A stretch of DNA of 64,000 nucleotides from NCBI GenBank assembly GCA_026018925.1, contig JAKSZU010000032.1, forward strand, positions 310,001 to 374,000, written 5' to 3'. Under the pieces are notes generated by a model. The model searched no databases. It had not been told where the DNA came from and saw nothing but the letters and a program-made list of their open reading frames with translations. Origin of the DNA: Tupaia tana (lineage: Eukaryota; Chordata; Mammalia; Scandentia; Tupaiidae). A program made the translations under genes and the position numbers. This document shows positions 1 through 12,440 of this stretch, one piece after another (position 1 is the stretch's first letter; each line of letters opens with the position of its first letter).

Positions 1-131
1 TGACCCTGACGCTAACTCCAACCATAACACTGAACCGACAACTAACAGTAGCCCTAAACTTACTCCCTCAAACTAAGTTCAAACCTAACCTAACCTGAAG
101 TCTAACTCAAACCATAGACCTAACCCTAACC
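1..131 (+). repeat. Partial satellite monomer at the left edge
   Basis: The window opens at about consensus base 38 (TGACCCTGACG), so the array runs on beyond the left edge. The unit is otherwise ordinary, apart from the GACAAC form of GAAAAC and a GAAGTC form of GAAGCC. Confidence 0.95.
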
Positions 132-136
132 CTAGG
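118..136 (-). repeat. Telomere-type core at the monomer junction (first clear example)
   Basis: The stretch ACCTAACCCTAACCCTAGG spans the end of one unit and the start of the next. On the minus strand it reads as telomeric TTAGGG units and contains two overlapping YTAGGGTTR matches (TTAGGGTTA and CTAGGGTTA) and the ten-mer TTAGGGTTAG. It recurs at nearly every monomer junction across the window. Common variants are CTAACACTAACC, CTAACCCGAACC and CTAACCATAACC, each of which breaks one site. Binding by telomere proteins is known for these motifs in vertebrates; occupancy here is inference. Confidence 0.85.
131..136. other. Conserved palindrome CCTAGG at the monomer boundary (first example)
   Basis: CCTAGG is present at most monomer junctions, so AvrII-type cleavage should give a 168-bp ladder. 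A second palindrome, CTTAAG at consensus bases 13-18, occurs only in units with the ACCTTAAGCT form. Units with ACCTGAAGCT lack it. Confidence 0.8.
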
Positions 137-157
137 CGGACACCTGAAGCTCCACCC

Positions 158-166
158 CAACCCTAA
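158..166 (-). promoter_or_regulatory. Third YTAGGGTTR match inside the monomer (first example)
   Basis: CAACCCTAA at consensus bases 27-35 is TTAGGGTTG on the minus strand and fits the duplex site consensus YTAGGGTTR known for TRF1/TRF2. It recurs in most units. Units reading CCAAACCTAACC or CACCCTAATC lose it. With the two junction sites this makes three potential sites per consensus monomer. Function is inferred from motif identity only. Confidence 0.5.
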
Positions 167-1019
167 CCTGACCCTGACGCTATCTCCAACCGTAACACTG
201 AACCGAAAACTAACAGTAGCCCTAAACTTACTCCCTCAAAGTAAGTTCCATCCTAACCTAACCTGAAGTCTAACTGAAACCATAGACCTAACCCTAACCC
301 TAGGCGATCACCTTAAGCTCAACCCCAACCCTAAAATGTCCCTGACATTAACTCCAACCATAACAGTTACCCGAAAACTAACAGTAGACCTAAACTTACT
401 CCCTCAAACTAAGTTCAAACCTAACCTAACCTGAAGCCTAAATCAAACCATACACCTAACCCTAACCCTAGGCGGACACCTTAAGCTCAACCCCAACCCT
501 AACCTGACCCTCACGCTAACTCCAACCGTAACACTGAACCGAAAACTAACAGTAACCCTAAACTTACTCCCTCAAACTAAGTTCAAACCTAACATAACCT
601 GAAGCCTAACTCAAACCATAGACCTAACCCTAACCCTAGGCGGACACCTTAAGCTCAACACCAACCCTAACCTGACCCTCACGCTATCTCCAACCGTAAT
701 ACTGAACCGAAAACTAACAGTAGCCCTAAACTTACTTCCTCAAACTAAGTCAATCCTAACCTAACCTGAAGCCTAAATGAAACCATAGACCTAACACTAA
801 CCCTAGGCGGAAACCTTAAGCTTAACCCCAACCCTAACCTGACCCTCACGGTAACTCCAACCGTACCACTGAACCGAAAACTAACAGTAACCCTAAACTT
901 ACTCCCTCAAACTAAGTTCAAACCTAACCTAACCTGAAGCGTATCTCAAACCATAGACCTAACCCTAACCCTAGGCGGACACCTTAAGCTCAACCCCAAC
1001 CATAACCTGACCCTGACGC

Positions 1020-2063
1020 TAACTCCAACCATAACAGTTACCCGAAAACTAACAGTCACCCTAAACTTACTCCCTCAAACTAAGTTCAAACATAACCTAA
1101 CCTGAAGCCTAAATCAAACCATACACCTAACCCTAACCCTAGGCGGACACCTCAAGCTCAACCCCAACCCTAACCTGACCCTGACGCTATCTCCAACCGT
1201 AACACTGAACTGAAAACTAACAATAGCCCTAAACTTACTCCCTCAAACTAAGTTCAAATCTAAACTAACCTGAAGCCTAACTCAAACAATACACCTAACC
1301 CGAACCCTAGGCGGACACCTTAAGCTAAACCCTAACCCTAACCTGGACCTGAGGCTAAAACCAACCATAACACTGAACCGAAAACTAACAATAGCCCTAA
1401 ACTTACTCCCTCAAACTAAGTTCCATCCTAACCTAACCTGAAGCCTAAATGAAACCATAGACCTAACCCTAACCCTAGGCGGACACCTTATGCTTAACCC
1501 CCACCCTAATCTGACCCTGACGCTTACTCCAACCGTAACACTGAACCGAAAACAAACAGTAGCACTAAACTTACTCCCTCAAACTAAGTTCAAACCTAAC
1601 CTAACCTGAAGCCTAAGTCAAACCATACACCTCACCCTAACCCTAGGCGGACACCTGAAGCTCAACCCCAACACTAACCGGACCCTGACTCTTACTCCAA
1701 CCGTAACACTGAACCGAAAACTAACAGTAGCCATAAACTTACTCCCTCAAACTAAGTTCAATCCTCACCTAACCTGAAGCCTAACTGAAACCATAGACCT
1801 AACCCTAAGCCTAGGCGGACACCTTAAGCTCAACCACAACACTAAAATGGCCATGACGCTAACTCCCACCATAACAGTTACCCGAAAACTAACAGTAGAC
1901 CTAAACTTACTCCCTAAAACTAAGGTCAAACCTAACCTAACCTGAAGCCTAAATCAAACCATACACCTAACCCTAACCCTAGGCGGACACCTTAATCTCA
2001 ACCCCAACCCTAACCTGACCCTCACGCTAAATCCAACCGTAACACTGAACCGAAAACAAACAG
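1020..2063 (+). repeat. Block A, copy 1 (about 6 monomers)
   Basis: This block opens with the AACAGTCACCC variant (1051) followed by AAACATAACC, and includes the three-unit cassette, CCTAACCGGACCC, and GACGCTAACTCCCACC. The same ordered rare variants recur at about 6,900-7,942, 9,590-10,610, 32,590-33,680 and 41,495-42,580. The AACAGTCACC marker lies at 1,051, 6,930, 9,617, 32,621, 39,677 and 41,525. Confidence 0.8.
1139..1642 (+). repeat. Three-monomer cassette of linked subfamilies (type example)
   Basis: Three successive subfamilies occur in fixed order. Unit 1 (1139-1306) ends with AAATCTAAACTAACC and CAAACAATACACC..CCCGAACCC. Unit 2 (1307-1474) carries GGACCTGAGGCTAAAACC, then TTCCATCC and AAATGAAACC. 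Unit 3 (1475-1642) starts CACCTTATGCTTAACCCCC and has GAAAACAAACAG. The unit-2 marker GG(A/G)CCTGAGG or its GGACTTGAGG form is seen about 32 times, near kb 1.35, 2.53, 6.05, 7.23, 8.07, 8.41, 9.92, 11.43, 14.63, 17.81, 19.82, 21.17, 23.68, 24.86, 26.88, 28.73, 29.89, 31.07, 32.93, 34.94, 36.62, 38.13, 39.98, 41.83, 43.67, 48.54, 49.55, 50.89, 53.07, 55.43, 60.29 and 63.81. It is usually preceded by the unit-1 type and often followed by unit 3. This is the basic ordered module of the array. Confidence 0.85.
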
Positions 2064-5000
2064 TAGCCCTAAACTTACTCCCTCAAACTAAGTTCAAACC
2101 TAACCTAACCTGAAGCCTAACTCAAACTATATACCTAACCATAACCCTAGGCGGACACCTTAAGCTCCACCCCAACCCTATCCTGGCCCTGACGCTAACT
2201 CCAACCATAACAGTTACCCAAAAACTAACAGTAGACCTAAACTTACTCCCTCAAACTTAGTTCAAACCTAACCTAAGCTGAAGCGTATCTCAAACCATAG
2301 ACCTAACCCTAACACTTGGCGGACACCTTAAGCTCAACCCCAACCCTAACTTGACCCTGACGCTAACTCCAACCATAACAGTTACCCAAAAACTAACAGT
2401 CGCCCTAAACTTACTCCCTCAAACTAAGTGCAAATCTAAACTAACCTGAAGCCTAACTCAAACAATACACCGAACCCGAACCCTAGGCGGACACCTTAAG
2501 CTCAACCCCAACCCTAACCTGGACCTGAGGCTAAAACCAACCGTAACACTGAACCGAAAACTAACAGTAGCCCTAAACTTACTCCCTCAAACTAAGTTCC
2601 ATCCTAACCTAACCTGAAGCCTAAATGAAACCATAGACCTAACCCTAACCCTAGGCGGACACCTTATGCTTAACCCCCACCCTAACCTGACCCTGACGCT
2701 TACTCCAACCGTAACACTGAACCGAAAACAAACAGTAGCCCTAAACTTACTCCCTCAAACTAAGTTCAATCCTAACCTAACCTGAAGCCTAACTGAAACC
2801 ATAGACCTAACCCTAACCCTAGGCGGACACCTTAAGCTCAACCCCAACCCTAAAATGTCCCTGACACTAACTCCAACCATAACAGTTACCGGAAAACTAA
2901 CAGTAGACCTAAACTTATTCCCTCAAACTAAGTTCAAACCTAACCTAACCTGAAGCCTAACTCAAACCATAGACCTAACCCTAACCCGAGGCGGACACCT
3001 GAAGCTCCACCTCAACCCTAACCTGACCCTGACGCTATCTCCAACCGTAACACTGAACCGAAAACTAACAGTAGCCCTAAACTTACTCCCACAAACTAAG
3101 TTCACACCTAACCTAACCTGAAGCCTAACTCAAACCACAGACCTAACCCTAACCCTAGGCGGACACCTTAAGCTCAACCCCAATCCTAACCTGACCCTGA
3201 CGCTAACTCCAACCATAACACTGAACCGAAAAATAACAGTAGCCCTAAACTTACTTCCTCAAACTAAGTTCAATCCTAACCTAACCTGAAGCCTAAATGA
3301 AACCATAGACCTAACACTAACCATAGGCGGAAACCTTAAGCTTAACCCGAACGCTAACCTGACCCTCACGGTAACTCCAACCGTACGACTGAACCGAAAA
3401 CTAACAGTAACCCTAAACTTACTCCCTCAAACTAAGTTCAAACCTAACCTAACCTGAAGCCTAACTCAAACCATAGACCTAACCCTAACCCTAGGCGGAC
3501 ACATGAAGCTAAACCCCAACCCTAACCTGACCCTGACGCTATCTCCAACCGTAACACTGAACCGAAAACAAACAGTAGCCCTAAACTTACTCCCTCAACC
3601 TAAGTTCAAACCTAACCTAACCTGAAGCCTAACTCAAACCATAGACCTAACCCTAACCCTACGCGGACACCTGAAGCTCAACCCCAACCCTAACCTGATC
3701 CTGAATCTTACTCCAACTGTAACACTGAACCGAAAACTAACAGTAGCCCTAAACTTACTCCCTCAAACTAAGTTCAATCCTAACCTAACCTGAAGCCTAA
3801 CTGAAACCATAGACCTAACCCTAACCCTAGGCGGACACCTGAAGCTCAACTCCAACCCTAACCTGACCCTGACGCTCTCTCCAACCGTAACACTGAACCG
3901 AAAACTAACAGTAGCCCTAAACTTACTCCCTCAAACTAAGTTCAAACCTAACCTAACCTGAAGCCTAACTCAAACCATAGACCTAACCCTAACCCTAGGC
4001 GGACACCTTAAGCTCAACCCCAACCCTAACATGGCCCTGACGCTAACTCCAACCATAACAGTTACCCGAAAACTAACAGTAGCCATAAACTAACTCCCTC
4101 AAACTAAGTTCAAACCTAACCTAACCTGAAGCCTAACTCAAACCACAAACCTAACCCTAACCCTAGGCGGACACCTTAAGCTCAACCCCAAACCTAACCT
4201 GACCCTGACTCTTACTCCAACCGTAACACTGAACCAAAAACTAACAGTAGCCCTAAACTTACTCCCTCAAGCTAAGTTCAAACCTAACCTAACCTGAAGC
4301 CTAACTGAAACCATAGACCTAACCCTAACCCTAGGCGGACACCTTAAGCTCAACCCCAACCCTAACCTGACCCTGACGCTAACTCCAACCATAACACTGA
4401 ACCGACAACTAACAGTAGCCCTAAACTTACTCCCTCAAACTAAGTTTAAACCTAACCTAACCTGAAGCCTAACTCAAACCATAGACGTAACCCTAACCCT
4501 AGGCGGACACCTTAAGCTCAACCCCAACCCTAACCTGACCCTGACGCTAACTCCAACCATAACACTGAACCGACAACTAACAGTAGCCCTAAACTTACTC
4601 CCTCAAATTAAGTTCAAACCTAACCTAACCTGAAGCCTAACTCAAACCATAGACCTAACCCTAACCCTAGGCGGACACCTGAAACTCCACCCCAACCCTA
4701 ACCTGACCCTGACGCTATCTCAAACCGTAACACTGAACCGAAAACTAACAGTAGCCCTAAACTTACTCCCTCAAACTAAGTTCACACCTAACCTAACCTG
4801 AAGCCTAACTCAAACCATACACCTAACCCTAACCCTAGGCGGACACCTTAAGCTCAACCCCAAACCTAACCTGACCCTGACGCTTACTCCAACCGTAACA
4901 GTTAACTGAAAACTAACAGTAGCCCTAAACTGACTCCCTCAAACTAAGTTCAAACCTAACCTAACCTGAAGCCTAAATCAAATCATAGACCTAACCCTAA

Positions 5001-5729
5001 CCCTAGGCCGACACCTGAAGATAAACCCCAACCCTAACCTGTCCCTGACGCTATCTCCAACCGTAACACTGAACCGAAAACAAACAGTAGCCCTAAACTT
5101 ACTCCCTCAAGCTAAGTTCAAACCTAACCTAACCTGAAGCCTAACTCAAACCATAGACCTAACCCTAACCCTACGCGGACACATGAAGCTCAACCCCAAC
5201 CCTAACCTGATCCTGACTCTTACTCCAACTGTAACACTGAACCGAAAACTAACAGTACCCCTAAACTTACTCCCTCAAACTAAGTTCAATCCTAACCTAA
5301 CCTGAAGCCTAACTGAAACCATAGACCTAACCCTAACCCTAGGCGGACACCTTAAGCTCAACCCCAACCCTATAATGGCCCTGACGCTAACTCCAACCAT
5401 AACAGTTACCCGAAAACTAACAGTAGACCTAAAATTACTCCCTCAAACTAAGTTCAAACCTAACCTAACCTGAAGCCTAACTCAAACCATAGACCTAACC
5501 CTAACCCTAGGCGGACACCTGAAGCTCAACCCCAACCCTAACCTGACCCTGACGCTATCTCCAACCGTAACACTGAACCGAAAACTAACAGTAGCCCTAA
5601 ACTTACTCCCTAAAACTAAGTTCAAACCAAACCTAACCTGAAGCCTAACTCAAACCATAGACCTAACCCTAACCCTAGGCAGACACCTTAAGCTCCACCC
5701 CAAACCTAACCTGACCCTGACTCTTACTC

Positions 5730-6763
5730 CAACCGTAACACTGAACCGAAAACTAATAGTAGCCCTAAACTTACTCCCTCAAGCTAAGTTCAAACCTAAC
5801 CTAACCTGAAGCCTAACGGAAACCATAGACCTAACCCTAACCTAAGGCGGACACCTTAAGCTCAACCCCAACCCTAACCTGACCCTGACGCTAACTCCAA
5901 CCATAACACTGAACCGAAAACAAACAATAGCCCTAAACTTACTCCCTCAAACTAAGTTCAAATCTAAACTAACCTGAAACCTAACTCAAACAATACACCT
6001 AACCCGAACCCTAGGCGGACACCTTAAGCTAAACCCCAACCCTAACCTGGGCCTGAGGCTAAAACCAACCGTAACACTGAACCGAAAACTAACAGTAGCC
6101 CTAAACTTACTCCCTCAAACTAAGCTCCATCCTAACCTAACCTGAAGCCTAAATGAAACCATAGACCTAACCCTAACCCTAGGCGGACACCTTATGCTTA
6201 ACCCCCACCCTAACCTGACCCTGACGCTATCTCCAACCGTAACACTGAACCGAAAACTAACAGTAGCCCTAAACTTACTCCTTCAAACTAAGTTCAAACC
6301 TAACCTAACCTGAAGCCTAACTCAAACCATAGACCTAACCCTAACCCTAGACGGACACCTTAAACTCAACCCCAGCCCTAACGTGGCCCTGACGCTAACT
6401 CCAACCATAACACTGAACCGAAAACTAACAGTTGCCCTAAACTTACTCCCCCAAGCTAAGTTCAAACCTAACCTAACCTGAAGCCTAACTCAAACCACAG
6501 ACCTAACCCTAACCCTAGGCGGACATCTTAAGCTCAACCCCAACCCTAACCGGACCCTGACGCTAACTCCAACCATAACAGTTACCCGAAAACTAACAGT
6601 AGCCCTAAACTTACTCCCTTAAACTAAGTTCAAACATGAACTAACCTGAAGCCTAAATCAAACCATACACCTAACCCTAACCCTAGGCAGACACCTGAAG
6701 CTCAACCCCAACCCTAACCTGACCCTGACGCTATCTCCAACCGTAACACTGAACCGAAAACTA
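5730..6763 (+). repeat. Block B, copy 1 (about 6 monomers)
   Basis: Markers in order are GAAAACTAATAGTAG, CTAACGGAAACC, CCTAAGGCGG, GGGCCTGAGG, CTAGACGGACACCTTAAACTC, CCAGCCCTAACGTGGCC and CTAACCGGACCC. The same string is found at about 8,081-9,114 (offset 2,351 bp, 14 monomers minus 1) and at 11,104-12,140 (offset 3,023 bp from the second, 18 monomers minus 1). Confidence 0.82.
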
Positions 6764-6899
6764 ACAGTAGCCCTAAAATTACTCCCTCAACCTAAGTTCA
6801 CACCTAACCTAACCTGAAGCCTAACTCAAACCACAGACCTAACCCTAACCCTAGGCGGACACCTTATGCTTAACCCCACCCTAACCTGACCTTGACGCT

Positions 6900-7942
6900 A
6901 ACTCCAACCATAACAGTTACCCGAAAACTAACAGTCACCCTAAACTTACTCCCTCAAACTAAGTTCAAACATAACCTAACCTGAAGCCTAAATCAAACCA
7001 TACACCTAACCCTAACCCTAGGCGGACACCTCAAGCTCAACCCCAACCCTAACCTGACACTGACGCTATCTCCAACCGTAACACTGAACCGAAAACTAAC
7101 AATAGCCCTAAACTTACTCCCTCAAACTAAGTTCAAATCTAAACTAACCTGAAGCCTAACTCAAACAATACACCTAACCCGAACCCTAGGCGGACACCTT
7201 AAGCTAAACCCTAACCCTAACCTGGACCTGAGGCTAAAACCAACCGTAACACTGAACCGAAAACTAACAGTAGCCCTAAACTTACTCCCTCAAACTAAGT
7301 TCCATCCTAACCTAACCTGAAGCCTAAATGAAACCATAGACCTAACCCTAACCCTAGGCGGACACCTTATGCTTAACCCCCACCCTAATCTGACCCTGAC
7401 GCTTACTCCAACCGTAACACTGAACCGAAAACAAACAGTAGCCCTAAACTTACTCCCTCAAACTAAGTTCAAACCTAACCTAACCTGAAGCCTAAATCAA
7501 ACCATACACCTCACCCTAACCCTAGGCAGACACCTGAAGCTCAACCCCAACCCTAACCGGACCCTGACTCTTACTCCAACCGTAACACTGAACCGAAAAC
7601 TAACAGTAGCCCTAAACTTACTACCTCAAACTAAGTTCAATCCTCACCTAACCTGAAGCCTAACTGAAACCATAGACCTAACCCTAAGCCTAGGCGGACA
7701 CCTCAAGCTCAACCACAACCCTAAAATGGCCGTGACGCTAACTCCCACCATAACAGTTACCCGAAAACTAACAGTAGACCTAAACTTACTGCCTCAAACT
7801 AAGTTCAAACCTAACCTAACCTGAAGCCTAAATCAAACCATACACCTAACCCTAACCCTAGGCGGACACCTTAATCTCAACCCCAACCCTAACCTGACCC
7901 TCACGCTAAATCCAACCGTAACACTGAACCGAAAACAAACAA
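6900..7942 (+). repeat. Block A, copy 2
   Basis: The offset from copy 1 is 5,879 bp (35 monomers minus 1 bp). It shares CAGTCACCC, AAACATAACC, CACCCTAATCTGACC, CCTAACCGGACC and TCCCACCATAAC in the same order. Similarity to copy 1 ends within the unit carrying GAAAACAAACA(G/A)TAG. Confidence 0.8.
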
Positions 7943-8080
7943 TAGCCCTAAACTTACTCCCTCAAACTAAGTTCAAATCTAAACTAACCTGAAGCCTAAC
8001 TCAAACAATACACCTAACCCGAACCCTAGGCGGACACCTTAAGCTAAACCCCAACCCTAACCTGGGCCTGAGGCTAAAAC

Positions 8081-9418
8081 CAACCGTAACACTGAACCGA
8101 AAACTAATAGTAGCCCTAAACTTACTCCCTCAAGCTAAGTTCAAACCTAACCTAACCTGAAGCCTAACGGAAACCATAGACCTAACCCTAACCTAAGGCG
8201 GACACCTTAAGCTCAACCCCAACCCTAACCTGACCCTGACGCTAACTCCAACCATAACACTGAACCGAAAACAAACAATAGCCCTAAACTTACTCCCTCA
8301 AACTAAGTTCAAATCTAAACTAACCTGAAGCCTAACTCAAACAATACACCTAACCCGAACCCTAGGCGGACACCTTAAGCTAAACCCCAACCCTAACCTG
8401 GGCCTGAGGCTAAAACCAACCGTAACACTGAACCGAAAACTAACAGTAGCCCTAAACTTACTCCCTCAAACTAAGTTCCATCCTAACCTAACCTGAAGCC
8501 TAAATGAAACCATAGACCTAACCCTAACCCTAGGAGGACACCTTATGCTTAACCCCCACCCTAACCTGACCCTGACGCTATCTCCAACCGTAACACTGAA
8601 CCGAAAACTAACAGTAGCCCTAAACTTACTCCTTCAAACTAAGTTCAAACCTAACCTAACCTGAAGCCTAACTCAAACCATAGACCTAACCCTAACCCTA
8701 GACGGACACCTTAAACTCAACCCCAGCCCTAACGTGGCCCTGACGCTAACTCCAACCATAACACTGAACCGAAAACTAACAGTTGCCCTAAACTTACTCC
8801 CCCAAGCTAAGTTCAAACCTAACCTAACCTGAAGCCTAACTCAAACCACAGACCTAACCCTAACCCTAGGCGGACATCTTAAGCTCAACCCCAACCCTAA
8901 CCGGACCCTGACGCTAACTCCAACCATAACAGTTACCCGAAAACTAACAGTAGCCCTAAACTTACTCCCTTAAACTAAGTTCAAACATGAACTAACCTGA
9001 AGCCTAAATCAAACCATACACCTAACCCTAACCCTAGGCAGACACCTGAAGCTCAACCCCAACCCTAACCTGACCCTGACGCTATCTCCAACCGTAACAC
9101 TGAACCGAAAACTAACAATAGCCCTAAACTTACTCCCTCAAACTAAGTTCAAATCTAAACTAACCTGAAGCCTAACTCAAACAATACACCTAACCCAAAC
9201 ACTAGGCGGACACCTGAAGCTCCACCCCAACCCTAACCTGACCCTGACGCTATCTCCAACCGTAACACTGAACCGAAAACTAACAGTAGCCCTAAACTTA
9301 CTCCCTCAAACTAAGTTCACACCTAACCTAACCTGAAGCCTAACTCAAACCACAGACCTAACCCTAACCCTAGGCGGACACCTTATGCTTAACCCCACCC
9401 TAACCTGACCTTGACGCT
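8081..9418 (+). repeat. Block B, copy 2
   Basis: It shares the CTAGACGG marker (ending near 8,701) and all of block B. It continues together with copy 3 through AACACTAGGCGGACACCTG and the CTTATGCTTAACCCCACCC unit, up to about 9,418, where CTAACTCC replaces the CTTACTCC of copy 3. Confidence 0.8.
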
Positions 9419-9589
9419 AACTCCAACCATAACAGTTACCCGAAAACTAACAGTCGCCCTAAACTTACTCCCTCAAACTAAGTTCAAACCTAACCTAACC
9501 TGAAGCGTATCTCAAACCATAGACCTAACCCTAACCCTAGGCGGACACCTTAAGCTCAACCCCAACCCTAACCTGACCCTGACGCTAAC

Positions 9590-10980
9590 TGCAACCATAA
9601 CAGTTACCCGAAAACTAACAGTCACCCTAAACTTACTCCCTCAAACTAAGTTCAAACATAACCTAACCTGAAGCCTAAATCAAACCATACACCTAACCCT
9701 AACCCTAGGCGGACACCTCAAGCTCAACCCCAACCCTAACCTGACCCTGACGCTATCTCCAACCGTAACACTGAACCGAAAACTAACAATAGCCCTAAAC
9801 TTACTCCCTCAAACTAAGTTCAAATCTAAACTAACCTGAAGCCTAACTCAAACAATACACCTAACCCGAACCCTAGGCGGACACCTTAAGCTAAACCCTA
9901 ACCCTAACCTGGACCTGAGGCTAAAACCAACCGTAACACTGAACCGAAAACTAACAGTAGCCCTAAACTTACTCCCTCAAACTAAGTTCCATCCTAACCT
10001 AACCTGAAGCCTAAATGAAACCATAGACCTAACCCTAACCCTAGGCGGACACCTTATGCTTAACCCCCACCCTAATCTGACCCTGACGCTTACTCCAACC
10101 GTAACACTGAACCGAAAACAAACAGTAGCCCTAAACTTACTCCCTCAAACTAAGTTCAAACCTAACCTAACCTGAAGCCTAAATCAAACCATAAACCTCA
10201 CCCTAACCCTAGGCGGACACCTGAAGCTCAACCCCAACCCTAACCGGACCCTGACTCTTACTCCAACCGTAACACTGAACCGAAAACTAACAGTAGCCCT
10301 AAACTTACTACCTCAAACTAAGTTCAATCCTCACCTAACCTGAAGCCTAACTGAAACCATAGAGCTAACCCTAAGCCTATGCGGACACCTTAAGCTCAAC
10401 CACAACCCTAAAATGGCCGTGACGCTAACTCCCACCATAACAGTTACCCGAAAACTAACAGTAGACCTAAACTTACTGCCTCAAAATAAGTTCAAACCTA
10501 ACCTAACCTGAAGCCTAAATCAAACCATACACCTAACCCTAACCCTAGGCGGTCACCTTAATCTCAACCCCAACCCTAACCTGACCCTCACGCTAAATCC
10601 AAACGTAACACTGAACCGAAAACTAACAGTAGCCCTAAACTTACTCCCTCAAACTACATTCAAACCTAACCTAACCTGAAGCCTAACTCAAACCATAGAC
10701 CTAACCCTAACCCTAGGCGGACACCTGAAGCTCAACCCCAACCCTAACCTGACCCTGACGCTATCTCCAACCGTAACACTGAACCGAAAACTAACAGTAG
10801 CCCTAAACTTACTCCCTCAAACTAAGTCCAAACCTAACCTAACCTGAAGCCTAACTCAAACCATAGACCTAACCCTAACCCTAGGCGGACACCTTAAGCT
10901 CAACCCCAACCCTAACATGGCCCTGACGCTAACTCCAACCATAACAGTTACCCGAAAACTAACAGTAGCCCTAAACTAAC
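9590..10980 (+). repeat. Block A, copy 3, extended
   Basis: The offset from copy 2 is 2,687 bp (16 monomers minus 1 bp). Beyond about 10,610 it keeps matching the copy at 41.5-42.9 kb (shared AAACTAC(A/G)TTC, AAGTCCAAACC and CCTAACATGGCCC) and no longer matches copies 1 and 2. It is a mosaic of two block lineages 32 kb apart. Confidence 0.75.
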
Positions 10981-11103
10981 TCCCTCAAACGAAGTTCAAA
11001 CCTAACCTAACCTGAAGCCTAACTCAAACCACAAACCTCACCCTAACCCTAGGCGGACACCTGAAGCTCAACCCCAAACCTAACCTGACCCTGACTCTTA
11101 CTC

Positions 11104-12440
11104 CAACCGTAACACTGAACCGAAAACTAATAGTAGCCCTAAACTTACTCCCTCAAGCTAAGTTCAAACCTAACCTTACCTGAAGCCTAACGGAAACCAT
11201 AGACCTAACCCTAACCCAAGGCGGACACCTTAAGCTCAACCCCAACCCTAACCTGACCCTGACGCTAACTCCAACCATAACACTGAACCGAAAACAAACA
11301 ATAGCCCTAAACTTACTCCCTCAAACTAAGTTCAAATCTAAACTAACCTGAAGCCTAACTCAAACAATACACCTAACCCGAACCCTAGGCGGACACCTTA
11401 AGCTAAACCCCAACCCTAACCTGGGCCTGAGGCTAAAACCAACCGTAACACTGAACCGAAAACTAACAGTAGCCCTAAACTTACTCCCTCAAACTAAGTT
11501 CCATCCTAACCTAACCTGAAGCCTAAATGAAACCATAGACCTAACCCTAACCCTAGGCAGACACCTTATGCTTAACCCCCACCCTAACCTGACCCTGACG
11601 CTATCTCCAACCGTAACACTGAACCGAAAACTAACAGTAGCCCTAAACTTACTCCTTCAAACTAAGTTCAAACCTAACCTTACCTGAAGCCTAACTCAAA
11701 CCATAGACTTAACCCTAACCCTAGACGGACACCTTAAACTCAACCCCAGCCCTAACGTGGCCCTGACGCTAACTCCAACCATAACACTGAACCGAAAACT
11801 AACAGTTGCCCTAAACTTAATCCCCCAAGCTAAGTTCAAACCTAACCTAACCTGAAGCCTAACTCAAACCACAGACCAAACCCTAACCCTAGGCGGACAC
11901 CTTAAGCTCAACCCCAACCCTAACCGGACCCTGACGCTAACTCCAACCATAACAGTTACCCGAAAACTAACAGTAGCCCTAAACTTACTCCCTCAAACTA
12001 AGTTCAAACATGAACTAACCTGAAGCCTAAATCAAACCATACACCTAACCCTAACCCTAGGCAGACACCTGAAGCTCAACCCCAACCCTAACCTGACCCT
12101 GACGCTATCTCCAACCGTAACACTGAACCGAAAACTAACAATAGCCCTAAACTTACTCCCTCAAACTAAGTTCAAATCTAAACTAACCTGAAGCCTAACT
12201 CAAACAATACACTTAACCCAAACACTAGGCGGACACCTGAAGCTCCACCCCAACCCTAACCTGACCCTGACGCTATCTCCAACCGTAACACTGAACCGAA
12301 AACTAACAGTAGCCCTAAACTTACTCCCTCAAACTAAGTTCACACCTAACCTAACCTGAAGCCTAACTCAAACCACAGACCTAACCCTAACCCTAGGCGG
12401 ACACCTTATGCTTAACCCCACCCGAACCTGACCTTGACGC
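11104..12440 (+). repeat. Block B, copy 3
   Basis: The offset to copy 2 is 3,023 bp. Private changes include CCCAAGGCGG for CCTAAGGCGG and CCTTACC for CCTAACC. Its right part lies inside the first half of the 19-monomer tandem duplication, so block B was already present when that duplication formed. Confidence 0.8.
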
